A stretch of DNA of 64,000 nucleotides from PALSA-612 sp963742925 (lineage in GTDB: Bacteria; Actinomycetota; Thermoleophilia; Gaiellales; Gaiellaceae): contig CAVUNV010000006.1 in assembly GCA_963742925.1 (NCBI GenBank), forward strand, positions 186,001 to 250,000, read 5' to 3'. Below the pieces are notes generated by a model. That model worked only from the letters and a program-made list of their open reading frames with translations. It did not search any database and had not been told where the DNA came from. The position numbers and the translations under genes are program-made. Positions 16,040-24,149 of the stretch are shown piece by piece (positions within the stretch are counted from its first letter, which is position 1; each line of letters begins with the position of its first letter).

Positions 16040-16393
16040 GTGAATGTGGTCACGCTGATCGGCAATCTGGCGACGGACGTCGAGCTGAAGGAGCTCGCAG
16101 AGGGTAAGCGGGTCGCGAGCTTCCTCCTGGCCGTCGACCGGGCGAACAAGGACGGCGGCGCCGACTTCGTGCGTGTCTCCGTCTGGGACCGTCAGGCCGA
16201 TCTGTGCCAGCAGTTCCTGCACAAGGGCGATCGGGCGGCGCTCGACGGCCGGCTGCGGAGCCGGTCGTGGCAGGCGCCGGACGGCACGCGGCGGAGCGCG
16301 GTCGAGGTGGTCGCGAACCGGATCCAGTTCCTGACGCCGACCGGCGGCGACAGGGCGGCGGAGACACCATTCGAGGAGGCGGCCGTGTCCTGA
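16040..16393 (+). CDS. ssb: single-stranded DNA-binding protein, short form
   Basis: OB-fold protein that coats single-stranded DNA during replication and repair. The 117 residues cover only the OB fold: VTLIGNLATDVELK, ASFLLAVDR, FVRVSVWDRQADLC and the closing VEVVANRIQFL. The disordered linker and acidic C-terminal tip (DDDIPF type) that recruits partners in canonical SSB are absent; it ends FEEAAVS. This may be a second, specialised paralogue rather than the replicative SSB. The GTG at 16040 has AGGAGG six bases upstream, a better start than the ATG at 16016. Confidence 0.88.
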   Translation: MNVVTLIGNLATDVELKELAEGKRVASFLLAVDRANKDGGADFVRVSVWDRQADLCQQFLHKGDRAALDGRLRSRSWQAPDGTRRSAVEVVANRIQFLTPTGGDRAAETPFEEAAVS

Positions 16394-16435
16394 GCAACCT
16401 CTTCGGCCGGAAACGGCGTCTAGACTTCGCCCCCT

Positions 16436-17179
16436 GTGGCGCGGCGCGACGAGATCATCGCCTTCGCCGACGAGTTGCTCGACATCGGCTCCTTCCGGGA
16501 CTACGGGCCGATGGGGATGCAGGTGATCGGCTCCGAGGAGGTGACGAAGGTCGTCTGCGGCGTCTCCTCGTCGCGCGAGCTCTTCCAGCGGGCGGCTGCG
16601 GCCGGTGCAGAGCTCGTGCTCGTCCACCACGGGCTGCTGTGGGAGAACGAGCCGCGAACCATCGATGCGCGCATGAAGGGACGGCTGCGGACGCTCTTCG
16701 ACGCAGACATCACGCTCGCCGCGTACCACCTGGCCCTCGACGCGCATCCGGAGATCGGCAACAACGCGCTGCTCGCCCACGAGCTCGGCGTGGACGTCGA
16801 GGAGCCGTTCGCCGGGATCGGGGTCGGCGGGCGCTTCGCCGAGCCGCCGACGATCGCGGAGCTGGTCGTGCTCGTCCGGCGCGCCGTCGACCGCGAGCCG
16901 CTCGTCTTCTCCGAGGGGCCCGAGCGGATCCGGCGGGCGGCTGTCGTGACGGGCGGTGCGGCCCGTCACCTCTCGGAGGCGGCGGCCGGGGGCTACGACG
17001 TCCTGGTCACCGGCGAGGCAGCCGAGCCGACGATGATGACTGCGCGCGAGCTCGGCATCCACTTCGTCGCCGCCGGCCACTACGCGACCGAGCGTCTCGG
17101 CGTGCAGGCGCTCGCGGCCCGGATCGCAGAGCAGTTCGGCATCGACTGGGAGTTCGTCGAGCTGGAGAATCCCGTCTGA
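16436..17179 (+). CDS. NIF3-like / YbgI-family dinuclear metal protein
   Basis: Member of the NIF3 (DUF34) family, sometimes annotated as GTP cyclohydrolase I type 2-like; the biochemical role is still unsettled. Metal-ligand segments are visible: LVHHGLLW near the N-terminus, AYHLALDAHPEIGNN and the C-terminal AGHYATERLGVQAL with His and Glu. The 247 residues match the short bacterial form without an inserted domain. GTG start at 16436, 42 bp downstream of ssb on the same strand, so probably one transcript. Confidence 0.9.
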   Translation: MARRDEIIAFADELLDIGSFRDYGPMGMQVIGSEEVTKVVCGVSSSRELFQRAAAAGAELVLVHHGLLWENEPRTIDARMKGRLRTLFDADITLAAYHLALDAHPEIGNNALLAHELGVDVEEPFAGIGVGGRFAEPPTIAELVVLVRRAVDREPLVFSEGPERIRRAAVVTGGAARHLSEAAAGGYDVLVTGEAAEPTMMTARELGIHFVAAGHYATERLGVQALAARIAEQFGIDWEFVELENPV

Positions 17180-17201
17180 TCCGCCCCCGGAAACCCGAGC
17201 C

Positions 17202-17231
17202 TTGCACGAGGGCCGCCCGCACAACTATGCT
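17202..17231 (+). promoter_or_regulatory. sigma70-type promoter for the small helix-turn-helix gene
   Basis: TTGCAC (17202-17207) and TATGCT (17226-17231) separated by 18 bases, giving a leader of about 120 bases before the ATG at 17358. Confidence 0.6.
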
Positions 17232-17303
17232 TCGATCGAGATGGATCTCCTCGGGACGCGGGCCCGTTGACATCCCGCGATCACACAACGTCAGCTTCGA
17301 TTG

Positions 17304-17338
17304 AAGCCCGTCTTAGCGCACGCGCCGGCGGGCTTTTT
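17304..17338 (+). terminator. intrinsic-terminator-like hairpin in the leader of the small gene (possible attenuator)
   Basis: AAGCCCG (17304-17310) pairs with CGGGCTT (17329-17335) and is followed by further T residues. It ends only six bases before the AAGGAGG ribosome-binding site at 17345. Its place between a promoter and the gene it precedes suggests attenuation. Termination of nif3 read-through is the simpler alternative. Confidence 0.65.
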
Positions 17339-17357
17339 CATGCCAAGGAGGCGAGTG

Positions 17358-17531
17358 ATGGCGAATCACCTGACGCCTGAAGAGTTGTCCAAAGAGCTCG
17401 GGCTCAATCGCGATGACGTGATCCGGCTCTGCGTCGAGGAAGGCGTTCCGATCTACCACGGCAAGATCGACAAGTTCCTCTTCCAGGCACAGCTCAAGGC
17501 TGTCAGTACCGCGGCTCCCGAGCCGGCCTAG
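17358..17531 (+). CDS. small helix-turn-helix protein (57 aa)
   Basis: Small predicted DNA-binding protein. LTPEELSKELGLNRDDVIRL forms a helix-turn-helix, followed by a beta-wing-like EEGVPIYHGKIDKFLF, reminiscent of MerR/excisionase-type winged helices. The start is set by a perfect AAGGAGG at 17345-17351. It has its own promoter and a terminator-like leader hairpin. No integrase or phage gene is nearby, so an excisionase role is not supported; a housekeeping regulator is more likely. Confidence 0.8.
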   Translation: MANHLTPEELSKELGLNRDDVIRLCVEEGVPIYHGKIDKFLFQAQLKAVSTAAPEPA

Positions 17532-17585
17532 CCTCGAAACGTCTGCGGATCTCCTCGAGCGGCGCGAGCCGCTCGAGCCGTCTTG

Positions 17586-17607
17586 GTGCCGGGCACGTGC
17601 CCGGCAC
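17586..17607. repeat. two tandem 11-bp units, palindrome variant with G/C centres
   Basis: GTGCCGGGCAC followed directly by GTGCCCGGCAC. Relative to the copy at 10062 both central bases changed so that the 22-bp palindrome is preserved. It lies between the convergent small HTH gene and ku. Confidence 0.85.
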
Positions 17608-17634
17608 CGGAGCTAGCTGGCCGGAGCTAGCTGG
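17607..17634. repeat. tandem duplication of 14 bp at the 3' end of ku
   Basis: CCGGAGCTAGCTGG occurs twice in a row. The second copy contains the ku stop codon, so the duplication probably left the protein end unchanged. Confidence 0.8.
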
Positions 17635-18496
17635 ACTTCGTCCCGGCCGTGCGGCGACGAGCCGCCGGCTTGCCCGACTTGCCGCGCGACGAAGGCTCCT
17701 TGCGCTTCTGCGCTTCCTCGACGCTGCGCCGAAGAGCCTCCATCAGATCGATCGCGGGCAGCTCCTCGACCGGCTCGGGACGGGTCACCTCCTGGCCCTC
17801 GAGCTTCGCCTCCAGCAGCTCGCGAAGATTCTCGCGGTACTCGCTCGTCAGCTGCTCGGCCGGTTGGAACTCGGTGACCATGCTGTCGATGATCTGCCGG
17901 GCGAGCGATACCTCCGAGTCCTTCACGTCCGCTTCGGCGACCGCCTCGGCGATCTCGGCCTGGGAGTAGACGTCCTCGGCGAGATACATCGTCTCGAGCG
18001 CGAGCCCGTCCCCGAGCGCGCGGATCAGGCACAGCTTCTCCTTGCCGGCGAGCACGAAGCGGCCGAGCGCGGCCATCCCCGTCTCCTGCATCGCATGCTG
18101 GAGCAGGACGTACGGCCGGCGCGCGGCGACCGCCGCGGCGGGAACGAGGAAGTAGGTGCGATCGAAGTAGATCGGGTCGACGGCGTCCTCGGGGACGAAA
18201 CCGGTGATGTCGATGGCGCGCGACGTGGAGTCGCGCTCGAGCGCCTCCAGGTCGGCTTCCTCGACGATGACGAACTCCCCTTTCGAGACCTCCCAACCTT
18301 TGACGATCTCGTCCGGGCCGACCTCACGGTCGTGGACCGGGCACCAGCGCTTCTGCTTGATCGGCGTCTTGCACTCCCTGTGGAGGAGCCGGAAGGAGAC
18401 GTCGGACTGACGGGCGGCAGGCTTCGTCGCCGGCGCCAGGCCGATCGGGATGTTCACCAGCCCGAAGCTGATCGATCCGTTCCACGTAGTCCGCAT
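17627..18496 (-). CDS. ku: Ku protein, non-homologous end joining
   Basis: Homodimeric ring that binds double-strand DNA ends and recruits a ligase. The 289 residues begin TTWNGSISFGLVNIPIGL, the standard bacterial Ku start, and keep FRLLHRECKTPIKQKRWCP, YFLVPAAAVAARRPYVLLQHAM and SEVSLARQIIDSM. The basic Lys/Arg/Ser tail (last about 30 residues) fits the DNA-binding C-terminal extension. The usual partner LigD is not in this window. The ATG at 18496 is chosen because the frame upstream is antisense to the acyl-CoA ligase. Confidence 0.95.
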   Translation of the reverse strand: MRTTWNGSISFGLVNIPIGLAPATKPAARQSDVSFRLLHRECKTPIKQKRWCPVHDREVGPDEIVKGWEVSKGEFVIVEEADLEALERDSTSRAIDITGFVPEDAVDPIYFDRTYFLVPAAAVAARRPYVLLQHAMQETGMAALGRFVLAGKEKLCLIRALGDGLALETMYLAEDVYSQAEIAEAVAEADVKDSEVSLARQIIDSMVTEFQPAEQLTSEYRENLRELLEAKLEGQEVTRPEPVEELPAIDLMEALRRSVEEAQKRKEPSSRGKSGKPAARRRTAGTKSS

Positions 18497-18564
18497 TCCG
18501 CCTGTCCAGATTGTAGGAGAGTGTGCCCTTTTCGCGGCCTGCGCCCACTTCCCTCTCCCGTCTG

Positions 18565-18608
18565 GCGCCAGGCACGTGCCAGGCACGGGACAGGCAGGTG
18601 CCAGGCAC
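18565..18608. repeat. four tandem 11-bp units between divergent ku and the acyl-CoA ligase
   Basis: Units in exact 11-bp register: GCGCCAGGCAC, GTGCCAGGCAC, GGGACAGGCAG (degenerate) and GTGCCAGGCAC. It is the longest array of this repeat in the window and sits in a shared upstream region. Confidence 0.8.
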
Positions 18609-18634
18609 ACGCCGCGCGGGATAAGCTCGCGCAC

Positions 18635-20450
18635 GTGCCGCAGGAAGCGCCGCCAAGGGTCAGCGAACATGCCGGCGGCGGCCCGGCGACGGCACGCACC
18701 GTGCCCGCGCTCTGGCTCGGCGCGCTCGCCGAGGCGCGCACGAGCCCGCCGTACTTGGCCGAGCGGGACGGTGCCTGGGAGCCGGTCACGTGGCCGGAGG
18801 CCGGTGAGCGCGTCTCCGAGCTCGCGAACGGCCTGCTCGCGCTCGGCATTGCGAAAGGCGACGCGTTCGGGATCCTCGCCTCCACACGGGTCGAGTGGGT
18901 GCTGTTCGACTACGCGCTCGCTCTCGTCGGTGGCGTGACGGTGCCCGTGTACGCCACCAGCGCGCCGCGCGACTGCGCGTACGCGCTCGACCATGCGGAT
19001 GCGATCGGCGTGCTCGTGGAGGACGAACAGCAGCTGGCGAAGCTCGAGGAGATCCGCAGCGACATACCGCAGGTCGAGCACCTTCTGACGTTTGCCGACC
19101 TGGACGATCTCGCCGCCAGGGGACGCGCGCATGCCGCGGCCAACCCGGACGCGCTCGCCGCGGCGACCGCTGCCGTCCACGAGGACGACCTCTACACCTT
19201 CATCTACACGTCGGGGACGACAGGCCCGCCGAAGGCGTGCATGATCCTCCACCGCAACGCCTACGAGATGGCGTCCATCTTCGGTGAGATCGACGGCCTG
19301 GTCACCTCGAAGGACGTGGTGCTGCTCTGGCTCCCGCTGGCTCACAACTTCGGACGGTTCCTCCACCTGGCCGGCGCGCGCGTCGGCTTCACGACCGCGT
19401 TCTGCGCCGAGCCGCACCGCCTCGCAGAGGCCCTGCCGCTCGTCCGCCCGACGCTGCTTCCGAGCGTTCCGCGCATCTTCGAGAAGCTCCACGACACGAC
19501 CCGCGCCGCCTTCGAGCAGCAGACGGGAGCGAGGCGCGCACTCGTCACGTGGGCGCTGAAGGTCGGGCGCCGCGCGAGCGCGATCCGGAGCGACGGCAAG
19601 CCTCTCCCGCCCGGCCTCGCCCTCCAGCACCGCATCGCCGACCGGCTCGTCTACTCGAAGCTCAAGCGGCGCCTCGGCGGGCGAATCCGGCTGGCCGTCT
19701 CGGGGGCCGCGCCGCTCTCGGTCGAGATCGCCGAGTTCTTCCACGCCCTCGATCTCCTGATCCTCGAGGGCTACGGCCTGACGGAGTGCACCGCGGCCGC
19801 CACCGCCAACCGGCCCGACCGCTACCGCTTCGGAACCGTCGGCCTGCCGCTGCCGCGCATCGAGGCGACAACGGCGCCGGACGGCGAGCTGCTGCTCCGC
19901 GGGCCGACGGTCTTCGCCGGCTACTACAAGGACGAGGAGGCGACGCGAGCGCTGATCGACGAGGACGGCTGGGTGCACACGGGCGACATCGCCGAGATCG
20001 ACGCCGACGGATTCATCCGCATCACCGACCGCAAGAAGGACATCCTCGTCACCGCCGGCGGCAAGAAGGTCGCGCCGCAGAACCTCGAGAACGAGCTCAA
20101 GAACGGGCAGCTCGTCTCGCAGGCACTCGTGGTAGGGGACCGGCGGCCGTACGTCGCGGCACTGCTGGCCCTCGACGAGGAGCGAGCTCGGCCGCTGGGC
20201 GGCGGCGCGTGGACTACCCTCGGACCCGGCCGAGCTGGCGAGCCGCCCCGAGCTGATCGAGCTCCTCCAGGGCGTCGTCGACGACGTGAACCGCGGCCGC
20301 ACGCGCTTCGAGCAGGTCAAACGGTTCGGCGTCCTGCCGCGCGACTTCTCGACCGCCGAGGGCGAGGTGACGCCGACGATGAAGCTCAGGCGGCGGGTGT
20401 GCGAGCAGCATTTCGCCGCCGAGATCGAAGCGCTGTACGCGGAGGACTAG
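18635..20450 (+). CDS. long-chain fatty-acid-CoA ligase (FadD15-like), one apparent frameshift near the C-terminus
   Basis: AMP-forming acyl-CoA synthetase that activates fatty acids with ATP and CoA. ATP-binding YTSGTTGPPKACM, the GYGLTECTAA motif and TGDIAEIDADGFIRITDRKK are present, with the C-terminal lysine region AGGKKVAPQNLEN. The frame breaks near 20183: after LDEE one extra base shifts translation, and the next frame reads ELGRWAAARGLPSDPAEL and runs to a TAG at 20450. Both parts match the family, so an inserted C in the sequence is the likely cause. GTG start at 18635. Convergent with the NlpC/P60 gene (stops overlap). Confidence 0.85.
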
Positions 20451-21544
20451 AGGATGCGGCGCGCGCCGACGTAGGTCGCCGCGTACCAGCCGTCGCTCAG
20501 GTTCGAGATCTTCACGACGTCGCCCGTGTGCGGGGCGTGGACGAACTGGCCGCCGCCGATGTAGATGCCGACGTGGCCGAGACCGTCGAAGAAGACGAGA
20601 TCGCCGGGTTGAAGCTGGTCGCGCGAGACGTAGACGCCCTCGTTCCAGAGCGAGTACGTCGAGTGGGGGAGCGAGACGCCCATCGCCGCGTACGCGTACA
20701 CGACGAGGCCCGAGCAGTCGAACGTGTCGGGACCGGCCGTGGCGTAGACGTACGGCTTGCCGAGCTGCGCCATCGCCACGCCGACGACGCCGCCGTATTG
20801 CGAGGGCGGAGCGACGGTGGTGACGCCGTTCGGATCGCCGGTGCTGACAGGGGCCTGCGCCGTCGCGCCGACCACGGTCGCGTTCAGCCTGGCCTGCTGT
20901 TGCTGCTGCTGCTGGGCGAGCCGGGCCCGTGCCTGCGCCGCCAGCAGCGCCTGCTGGGCGGCCTGCTCGGCCTTCAACCGCTGGATCTCGCCCTTGATCG
21001 ACGAGAGGAGACGCTGGCGGTCCGCGAGGCCGCTCTGGATCCGGGCCTTTGCGGCGGCACGGTCGGCCACCACTCGCTGCTGCGCCCGGTGCGCCCGCTG
21101 CAGCGCCACGCCGCGCTCGGTCACCTGCCGCCGGAACAGCTTGACCTGCTTCAGCACCTGCGCGTCCTGATCGGAGACGCGATTCGCGGTGTCGAGCCGG
21201 TTGATCACGTCGTCGAGGCTCTTCGCCCCGAGCAGCACCTCGAGCGTCGAGTCTCCCCCTCCGGAGACGTAGAGAGCGCGGAGCCGCGCCTCGAGCTGAC
21301 GATCGGCCGCCTTCAGGTTGTGGCGCGCGACGTTCATCTCGAAGTGGTTGACGGTCAATTGCTTGTGGATCTGCTCCAGCTTCACGGTTGCCCCGTCATA
21401 GGCTTCGACCGCTCTGCCGAGGCTGATGTCCAGCTGGTTGATCTGCGCCAGAACCTGTTGCGCCTCGGCCTGCTTCGAGGCGATCGGGTCGGCGAAGCCG
21501 GGCACCGCGGCCAGAAGAGCCGCGACGACGACGAAAAGAAGCAC
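20447..21544 (-). CDS. NlpC/P60 peptidoglycan endopeptidase with N-terminal coiled coil (RipA/CwlO-like)
   Basis: Secreted cell-wall hydrolase that cuts peptide stems of peptidoglycan. A signal sequence (LLFVVVAALLAAVPGFA) precedes a long coiled coil (to about residue 220) ending in a run of Gln residues. A Pro/Thr linker leads to the NlpC/P60 domain, with Cys in TFDCSGLVVYAYAAMG and His in LGHVGIYIGGGQFVHAP. Of the two adjacent GTG starts, 21544 has AGGTGG at better spacing (21550 is the alternative). Coiled-coil control is known for RipA and CwlO. It is divergent from the 3D-domain gene. Confidence 0.92.
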   Translation of the reverse strand: MLLFVVVAALLAAVPGFADPIASKQAEAQQVLAQINQLDISLGRAVEAYDGATVKLEQIHKQLTVNHFEMNVARHNLKAADRQLEARLRALYVSGGGDSTLEVLLGAKSLDDVINRLDTANRVSDQDAQVLKQVKLFRRQVTERGVALQRAHRAQQRVVADRAAAKARIQSGLADRQRLLSSIKGEIQRLKAEQAAQQALLAAQARARLAQQQQQQQARLNATVVGATAQAPVSTGDPNGVTTVAPPSQYGGVVGVAMAQLGKPYVYATAGPDTFDCSGLVVYAYAAMGVSLPHSTYSLWNEGVYVSRDQLQPGDLVFFDGLGHVGIYIGGGQFVHAPHTGDVVKISNLSDGWYAATYVGARRIL

Positions 21545-21557
21545 TGGCACCCACCTG

Positions 21558-21586
21558 CCGCAGAGGGTCGACCTGTGACCCTGCGG
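21558..21586 (-). promoter_or_regulatory. leader hairpin next to the NlpC/P60 ribosome-binding site
   Basis: CCGCAG...CTGCGG arms plus GGTC/GACC form a stem in the minus-strand leader that ends one base before the AGGTGG site (21551-21556). It could affect translation. I see no match to the c-di-AMP (ydaO) riboswitch that controls similar genes in other actinobacteria. The remainder of the 214-bp divergent interval shows nothing else I can name. Confidence 0.4.
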
Positions 21587-21758
21587 TACACGCGACCGGG
21601 GGCGCACCGGGAGGGGCCGGTACGTCACTGGCAGAGGACCCTACCAGGGTGTCCGGTCGGCTGCAACCACCAACCGTGTCGCAATGTGTGACAAAAGTGC
21701 TGCAAAGTGCGAAGTTTCGACGTCACGAGCCCGATTCCTGTGGTAGCTTCTTGCGGCT

Positions 21759-22862
21759 TTGCGAGCGCCGACACGAATCGTCGGACCGGCCACGCTCAGC
21801 CTCTGCATACTCGTCCTGCTGGCGCTGCCGGCTGCGAGCGGCGCAGACCGGGTAGGCCAGCTGCGCGCTGCGCAGACCGCGCTGGCGTCGCGTGAGCAGG
21901 CCGCGCTGCTCCAGCTCTATGCGCTGAACACGAGCCTCGACCGAGCCCGCGGACAGCTCGCGAACGTCCAGACGGCGCTCACCGTGGCGCGTCGCGACCG
22001 GGCGGTGGCTCAACGGCAGCTTCAGGTCGCACGGCACACGCTCGGCTCGGCGCAGCGGTACCTGGGCGAGCAGCTCCGCGCGCTCTACGAGCGCGGAAGC
22101 CCCGACGTGCTCGCGGTCATCTTCGGAGCCTCGTCGCTCGACGAGCTGATCACAGGGCTCGACGGCCTGAACCGCGCGGCGACGTCGACCCGGACGGTGG
22201 TCGACCAGGCGAGGCACGCCCGTAGGCAGGTCACGCATCTGCTCGGATCGCTGAACCGGCGCGCAGCCCGTCTCGCCCGGTTGCGCGCAGTTGCGGCTGC
22301 GCGGGCATCGGAGCTCGCCCGCGCACAGTCCGAGCGATCGGCGTACATCGGGAGCCTGCGCACCCAGGAGCAGCTGACGGGGCAGCGGATCGCCGACCTC
22401 GAGGCACGCGCGCGAACGGCCGAGGCGGCGGCAACCGTCGCCACGGTCAAGGCCAGGGCGGTCAAGAGCCTCTCGTCGCTCGGCTCCGCAGGCGGGACGC
22501 AGAAGCAGTCGGGCACCGCTCCACCGCCGCCCGCTCCGCCCGCGCCTCCGCCGCCGCCTGCGCCGGCAGCACCGGCGCCGATCCAACCCGCGTCCGGATC
22601 GGGCAAGCAGCTCACCGTCGTCGCGACCGCCTACTCTCTCCATGGTGGCACCGCGAGTGGACTGCCGACCGGCCCAGGCGTCGTCGCCGTCGACCCGACG
22701 GTCATCCCGCTCGGCACGCGCATGTACATCCCCGGCTACGGCCCCGGGATCGCGGCCGACACGGGTACGGCGATCAAGGGCCTCCGGATCGATCTGTGGT
22801 TCCCGAAGCTGAGTCAGGCCCAAAGCTGGGGCAGGCGCACCGTCACGATCACGCTGCGCTGA
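21759..22862 (+). CDS. secreted coiled-coil protein with C-terminal 3D (Rpf2/MltA-like) domain
   Basis: Exported wall protein of 367 residues, probably acting on glycan strands. Signal peptide LSLCILVLLALPAASG, then a coiled coil of about 200 residues strikingly like that of the neighbouring NlpC/P60 protein (both contain LGxxSLDELI/LGAKSLDDVI-type blocks). A Pro-rich linker (residues about 250-275) follows, then the 3D domain with TAYSLHGGTASGLPTGPGVVAVDP and the Asp-rich AADTGTAIKGLRIDLWF. The start is a TTG at 21759 without a strong ribosome-binding site. Two bases separate it from the PBP4 gene. Confidence 0.87.
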   Translation: MRAPTRIVGPATLSLCILVLLALPAASGADRVGQLRAAQTALASREQAALLQLYALNTSLDRARGQLANVQTALTVARRDRAVAQRQLQVARHTLGSAQRYLGEQLRALYERGSPDVLAVIFGASSLDELITGLDGLNRAATSTRTVVDQARHARRQVTHLLGSLNRRAARLARLRAVAAARASELARAQSERSAYIGSLRTQEQLTGQRIADLEARARTAEAAATVATVKARAVKSLSSLGSAGGTQKQSGTAPPPPAPPAPPPPPAPAAPAPIQPASGSGKQLTVVATAYSLHGGTASGLPTGPGVVAVDPTVIPLGTRMYIPGYGPGIAADTGTAIKGLRIDLWFPKLSQAQSWGRRTVTITLR

Positions 22863-22864
22863 TC

Positions 22865-24081
22865 GTGCGGCTCGTCCTGGCGTCGGCCGCTGCCCTGCTG
22901 GTCTGCGGAGCCTCGTTCGCGGCCGCCGGCGTCGGGCGCGCCACAGCCTGCCGGCCTGAACGCGAAGCTCCAGGCCGCGCTCCGGGCGCCGGGCATCGGC
23001 CCGAGCCGCACCGGCGCGATCGCGATCGACCTGTCCACCGGACGCGTCCTGTTCGCGCACAACGCGTCGGTCGGCTTCGTGCCCGCATCGAACGAGAAGC
23101 TCCCGGTCACCTTCGCCGCGCTGAAGATGCTCGGGCCGGCCTTTCGCTTTCCGACCGAGGTGCGAGGACAAGGCTCGCTCGCCGGTGCACGACACCTGGG
23201 TCGGCAACCTCGTCCTGAAGGGCTACGGCGACCCGACGCTGTCCTCGGCCCGGCTGCACCGGCTGGCGGGGCGGATCCGGGCGCTCGGCATCACCCACGT
23301 GACCGGGATGGTGATCGGAGACGAGTCCTTCTTCGACAAGCTTCGAACGGCTCCCGGCTGGAAGCCGTCCTTCTTCATCGAAGAGTCCCCACCGCTCTCG
23401 GCGCTCGTCGTCGATCGCGCCTGGACGGGCAAGCGCTTCACGCTGACGCCGGCCTACACGGCGGCCGACCTGTTCCGCGGAATGCTGATCAAGGCCGGCG
23501 TCGCCGTGGACGGCAAGGCCCGGGCCTTCCGGGCGGGCGGAAAGGTGCTCGCGAGCACGGTGTCACCGCCGCTCGGCGAGATCCTGCACGCGGTCGACGC
23601 CGACAGCGACAATTTCTCGGCCGAGCTGCTGCTCAAGGAGCTCGGCGCAGTCGCCGGCTCGGGTGGCACGAGCGAGGCGGGGGCCGCCGTCGTTCGCCAG
23701 GTGCTCGCACAGAACGACGTCCCGCTCGAAGGAGTCACGATCGCCGACGGGTCGGGCCTCTCGTCGCTCGACCGCCTCACGCCGCAGGCCATCGTCGCGA
23801 TCCTCCAGCAGTGCTGGAGCGACGGGGCGCTTCGCTCGACGCTCGTCCAGGCGATGGCGGTCGCGGGCCACTCGGGCACGCTCGTCCACCGGCTGCTCGG
23901 GCCGAGTACGCGGGGTGCGGTGATCGGGAAGACCGGCACGACCGATCTCGCCTCGGTGCTCTCGGGCTTCGTCCACGGGCGTTACGCGTTCTCGGTGATC
24001 GAGAACGGCAGGCCGGTGCCCTGGTGGACAGCGCGGAGCGCGCAGGACCGCTTCGTGCAGCTCCTCGCCGCGGCCGGCTAG
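22865..24081 (+). CDS. dacB: D-alanyl-D-alanine carboxypeptidase, PBP4/DacB family, with two apparent frameshifts
   Basis: Exported class C penicillin-binding protein that trims or cleaves peptide stems. Signal peptide VLASAAALLVCGASFAAA. The active-site SxxK lies in VPASNEKLPV, later SDNFSAE is the SxN motif and GKTGTT the KTG box. The frame changes near 22949 (to GLNAKLQAAL) and again near 23175 (to VHDTWVGNLVLKGYGDP). Each is compatible with one extra base and neither creates a stop. With the NlpC/P60 and 3D genes it forms a wall-remodelling group. Confidence 0.87.
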
Positions 24082-24108
24082 CCGCGCGCGAACCGGCCGG
24101 CCGGGCCG

Positions 24109-24130
24109 GTGCCAGGCACGTGCCTGGCCC
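24109..24130. repeat. two tandem 11-bp units, one mismatch in the palindrome
   Basis: GTGCCAGGCAC followed directly by GTGCCTGGCCC, between the convergent dacB and ligA genes. Confidence 0.8.
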
Positions 24131-24149
24131 GCTCAGCAGCGGGCACCGC

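Noticed and set aside
17358..17531. A phage excisionase, because of the small winged-helix-like protein.
   Set aside because: No integrase, attachment-site repeat or phage gene occurs in the neighbourhood, and the nearest tRNA (15840) has no duplicated 3' end that I could find.
17597..21691. A 1364-codon plus-strand frame covering ku, the acyl-CoA ligase and the NlpC gene.
   Set aside because: Only the part from 18635 to about 20183 matches a protein family; the rest is antisense to ku and nlpC or follows the frameshift in the ligase.
21545..21758. A c-di-AMP (ydaO) riboswitch upstream of the NlpC/P60 gene, as seen for some actinobacterial wall hydrolases.
   Set aside because: I could not find the conserved ydaO sequence blocks; only a short local hairpin next to the ribosome-binding site is visible.
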